Origin: Cinclus cinclus
Taxonomy: Eukaryota; Chordata; Aves; Passeriformes; Cinclidae
NCBI RefSeq assembly: GCF_963662255.1
Contig: NC_085060.1
Span: 6,635,630-6,699,629, forward strand
Reading direction: 5' to 3'
Length of the DNA stretch: 64,000 nt
Shown here: positions 60,641 to 64,000 of the stretch, in pieces
How positions within the stretch are numbered: position 1 is the stretch's first letter
Layout of the letters: each line of letters begins with the position of its first letter
Notes under the pieces: model-generated
Database searches by the model: none
Seen by the model: only the letters and a program-made list of their open reading frames with translations
What the model was told of the DNA's origin: nothing
Position numbers and translations under genes: made by a program

Positions 60641-60760
60641 CTGCCGCACCTTTCCCTGCCTGTGCCTTCTGGGGAAAGGGCAAACAGGAGTAACCAGCGC
60701 CTGTATCCGTCTGGATAGTCCCTGCTTGACCTCCTTTCTCGATCATCTCAGTTAATAGTC
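60641..60760. other. Short unique spacer
   Basis: Unique sequence between the CpG-dense segment and the CR1 fragment, with no visible feature. Confidence 0.6.
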
Positions 60761-61130
60761 ATGGAATCACAGAATATCCTGGGTTGGAAGAGATTGACAG
60801 GGATAATCAAGTCTGACTCCTGGCTCTGCACAGCACAGTGCACTTTGTGCATTGTCCAAACGGCTCCTGAACTCTTTCAGGCTGGTGCTGAGACCACCTT
60901 CCCGAGGAGCCTGTTCAGTGCCCAGCCACACTGTGGGTGAAAAATCTTCTCCTAATATCGAACCTCAACCTTCCCTGACACAGCTTCATGCCGTTCCCTC
61001 GGGTCCTGTCATTGGGCACCAGAGAGATCAGTGGCTGCCCCTCCACATCGCCTTATGAGATCATGATGAGGTTTCCCCTCAGTCTCTTCAACTAGCCCAG
61101 ACTTTTCAATCTCTCTTCACACTAAAGTTT
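60761..61130 (-). mobile_element. CR1 LINE 3' fragment, the longest in the window
   Basis: Begins ATGGAATCACAGAATATCC, TGGGTTGGAAGAGATTGACA, the reverse complement of a CR1 3' terminus. It continues with typical CR1 body: CTGGTGCTGAGACCACC, GAGCCTGTTCAGTGCCCAGC, GGGTCCTGTCATTGGGCACC, CCCCTCAGTCTCTTCAAC. About 370 bp is retained, 5'-truncated, and the frames carry stops. This is the best single piece of evidence for a bird-like (sauropsid) genome. The right boundary is approximate. Confidence 0.92.
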
Positions 61131-64000
61131 TCTCCTGAGCTTCTGTTTAAAGAGGGAAAATCACTCTGATCACTCCTTGCTTGCAGTTTGTATTTGGCTG
61201 TTCCAGCATTCGTTTGCAGCTCAGTGTTTATATGGGATACACAACCTGTATGTCTAAGATTTAATTATACAGAAAGATGTTCCAGGAATTTTACACATAA
61301 AGACACGGACTCAATGTAGTCTGATTCATCCAGACTAATTTTTTCAGAATTCTGACCTCACATCATTTGACCAAGAAGCACCATTACTGTCAGCAAGAAG
61401 TCCTCATCCCATAACTATGGGCCCTCCTGCTGGCATCTGGCTCAAGGAGTCTCCAAAAAATATGAAGAATGAGAGTTGGAGCATTTCTGAGCCTGCAGGG
61501 AGAAGGTAGGTGGACCTTACTGGAAAACCCTGACAGCTGGGTAGCTCTTCTGAAATCATACTCCAAAGTAGCTTTTCTGACTCACTACATAGTGAGACAC
61601 TAACCTGGTTCCACAGGAGGAACCACAATCCTGCGCTATCCAGAACTTCATTTGCTCAACACACCACAGCCACCCAATATCAGCATCCACATCCAGCCAG
61701 AAACTCACTGCCCAAAAGTCTCAGGATCTGTGCAGTGCAATCTCCTCTCTGAGACCCAGTGAATCATGGTTATGGATGGTGTTGTGCTTCCTCCCATCCT
61801 CTGTCCCTTGAGGACAGAGTAGTCTCCTGGCAAGAGTGCCAAATTCAGTGTGAGGATAATGGGAAAAAAACATGTAATGTTTAGATATTTCCACAACATA
61901 ACAATCAATAACAATTGTGTATCTGAACCATCTTGTAAACAAATAGTAATAAATGAGCATGTCAAGAAAGTCCCATCTCTGGTTACTTCTTGCTTTTTAA
62001 TCTATGCAGGTTGATTTAACCCACCACCACTGTAAAAATCCATCAAGATAGTACATCCATCCAGCTGTTTGTGGGACTGGCATCTCTACGCACTTCTACT
62101 GTTGAAATAAAGTCAGGAAAGAAAGGCATTTGGAAACATGTCTCAAATCTTAAAGATAACTTCACAACTAGTGGGTAAAAGATAACAGGGCAACATTTCC
62201 AGAAACTTATCCATGATACAGGTCATGTATGAGTCAAACCAGAAAAAGGACATGGCTCAGATGTTTTGTGTTCTCCAAGAGGACTTTAATGTAATTTGAA
62301 TGGCTGCACTCCACCCACAAACCCATGTTCATAAGCCTTTGGTAGCTTTCATATTTTTTCTATTTTAAATTAAGACTAAGGCCATCATGAAGGACCCAAG
62401 TGGTACACAGACTGATGGTCCATCACCTCTTTATTTCTGGAGGCAAATGACTCAGAGGTGACCTGCACAGAACAGCCCCACTGGGCTTTGCCAAGTTGGA
62501 TGCATGTCTTGCAGCAGCCTTCCCTCTCCTGGCTCTTCTGCTACACCTTCAGCAACACACTGCTTCCAGTGACACTCTCATTTTCCTCACATTCAGGTAA
62601 CTTTGCTTCATCAGGAGGGGATGAAGCTTAGTGATCAATAACCTCAACTGTTAATTTCTTCCAGCAAAGGCCTGCCCACTCTCTGTGGTGTCCATCTGCA
62701 GGTGGAACAGTGGCCTCCAGATGCTGGGGTATCACTGCCTGAGTGTGGGGCCTCATTGAAAAGTTTGGGCCAACAGTGAGAAATGTAACCATAGCCTTGC
62801 AAAAGGCTGGTTAAAACCCATTACTGCTAGGTATAGCTGGTGTATTGTTGGGAAGGTTTTAGACCCCAGAGTTTTCATGTAGTCAATGGTGCAGCTATGC
62901 ACCACCTGGAATTTGTAGAAGTATTAAGGAAGTGGCTAGAAAAAATATACATCTCTTCTCAGTGACTGCATTCTCCAGTGGTAAAAACCAGAAAGACTTC
63001 ATTCTGCCTCACAAGGCTGCTGGGAAGAGAAATTAACTGAAATCTGTGATGCCATGGTAATGATTTTTGGCTACTTCCTTCATCAATGGGCTTATTACTG
63101 TAAACAATTAAAGAGGGAAAGAAAATACAAATATTTATATGTGTGTTCCATTAAAAATTCAGAACATTACCAATATTTTTAGCTATGTTAAAAACAGCAT
63201 ATATTTCAGAGAGGGATCACTTATCCATCTTTATTAATAATTCCCTATTGTGAACAAGAAGAGTATCATTTTCCTTACACCTTTAGGGAACAAACAATTT
63301 TCCCATTTTCTACAACACTAATACACTTTTAATGGTTGTAAATTGTGCACACATAAGAAGTGAAAGATTCTTATCATTTCAATCTACATGAAAATTTCAG
63401 CTGCAGCATTTTTTTAAAATTACATGAATCCCCCCACAGATCTTTTGAATTAAAATATGATACAGCTTCTGGTTTAGAGTGTGAAGTTAGCCTCCTGAGG
63501 TAGGCAAAGTAATACTGTACAAATCTCGATTCTAGCATTTTTCCTACATCAAAATGAGCATTTCTTGACAAAATTTTTTTGGTACTCTCCCACAGCCCAT
63601 AGGTATCAAATGACCTGATCTGAAGCAGCACGTTGATTCATCAATACATCAGGAAACAAATTTCCTTTGGCCACACCAACAGCAAGGGTAGCTGAAACAC
63701 AGTTGGTTGAATGAATCTATCAGCCAATAGAAAGGAGAAAGCAGCAGCTGTGATGAGATTCATGGGTACACCCGTTTCTCGTAAGACCACTCGGCCAAAA
63801 TAAAATCCTCACTTTTTGTCAGAATTTATATTGCAGTCAGAGGCCAATTTAGTGTTAGCTTGTGAGAGTAGATCTGCTGCTGCAGTCTACAATCCACCAT
63901 TAGCATATTTCTCTCTTCACTGGTTTTCTGCAGCTTAATCATGAGACAGACTGTTACTAAAATCAAATTATTAGTTGCTGGAATAAATGCATAGTAATGG
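61131..64000. other. Unique non-coding sequence, AT-rich to the right
   Basis: No gene is supported. 62930-63340 is AT-rich and repeat-free (CCTTCATCAATGGGC, CTTTATTAATAATTCCC) and could be a conserved non-coding element. Open frames are at most 86 codons with no recognisable domain. There is no clear repeat family. Confidence 0.5.

Noticed and set aside
59332..60746. Open frames of 350-438 codons on both strands
   Set aside because: They are forced by a tandem repeat that lacks stop triplets in every frame. The peptides are pure repeat translations with no domain.
1..64000. CRISPR array, bacterial operon or phage features
   Set aside because: Composition, CR1 fragments, microsatellites and lack of dense coding all indicate vertebrate nuclear DNA. 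The tandem arrays have no spacers.

Overview
This window reads as vertebrate nuclear DNA, most likely from a bird. It contains no protein-coding gene, rRNA or tRNA that I can support. The avian call rests on four short interspersed fragments that match what I remember of the chicken-repeat-1 (CR1) LINE 3' region (about 11.45, 25.7, 40.2 and 60.8 kb), a very low overall repeat load, AT-rich CpG-poor sequence with many vertebrate-type simple repeats, and no mammalian SINEs. I cannot fix the species or chromosome. Almost all open frames longer than 60 codons are chance, or are forced by stop-free tandem repeats.

Layout. 1-8.2 kb is AT-rich unique sequence with T/G-rich and poly(A) tracts and some eroded ancient repeat. 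8.2-9.1 kb looks like a 3' UTR: a (TG)14 run, U-rich tracts, an AATAAA, and then a strong splice-acceptor-like sequence. 9.1-16.7 kb is mixed and moderately GC-rich, with one clear hairpin. 16.7-24 kb is mostly AT-rich unique sequence resembling conserved non-coding DNA. A (CATCC)n array lies at 24.1 kb and a CR1 piece at 25.7 kb. A duplicated homeodomain-type 20-mer lies at 28.3-28.4 kb. 31.6-53.6 kb is unique sequence with one plus-strand CR1 piece, a 230-codon unexplained open frame at 47.9 kb and a candidate recursive splice site at 51.06 kb. At 53.6 kb a 283-nt all-purine run with 53 perfect AGAGG units sits beside a TATAATA array.

The most distinctive locus is 59.4-61.1 kb. It consists of a roughly 1.07-kb GC-rich minisatellite of 12/13-bp units with a perfect 124-bp higher-order duplication, a non-repetitive CpG-dense flank holding a CTCF-like motif, and then a minus-strand CR1 fragment.

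The simplest reading is a long intron or intergenic desert. The dense splice-like and enhancer-like motifs could be regulatory, but conservation and transcript data would be needed to show it. I found no convincing new multi-gene system. Statements about conservation are inference, because only one sequence was available.
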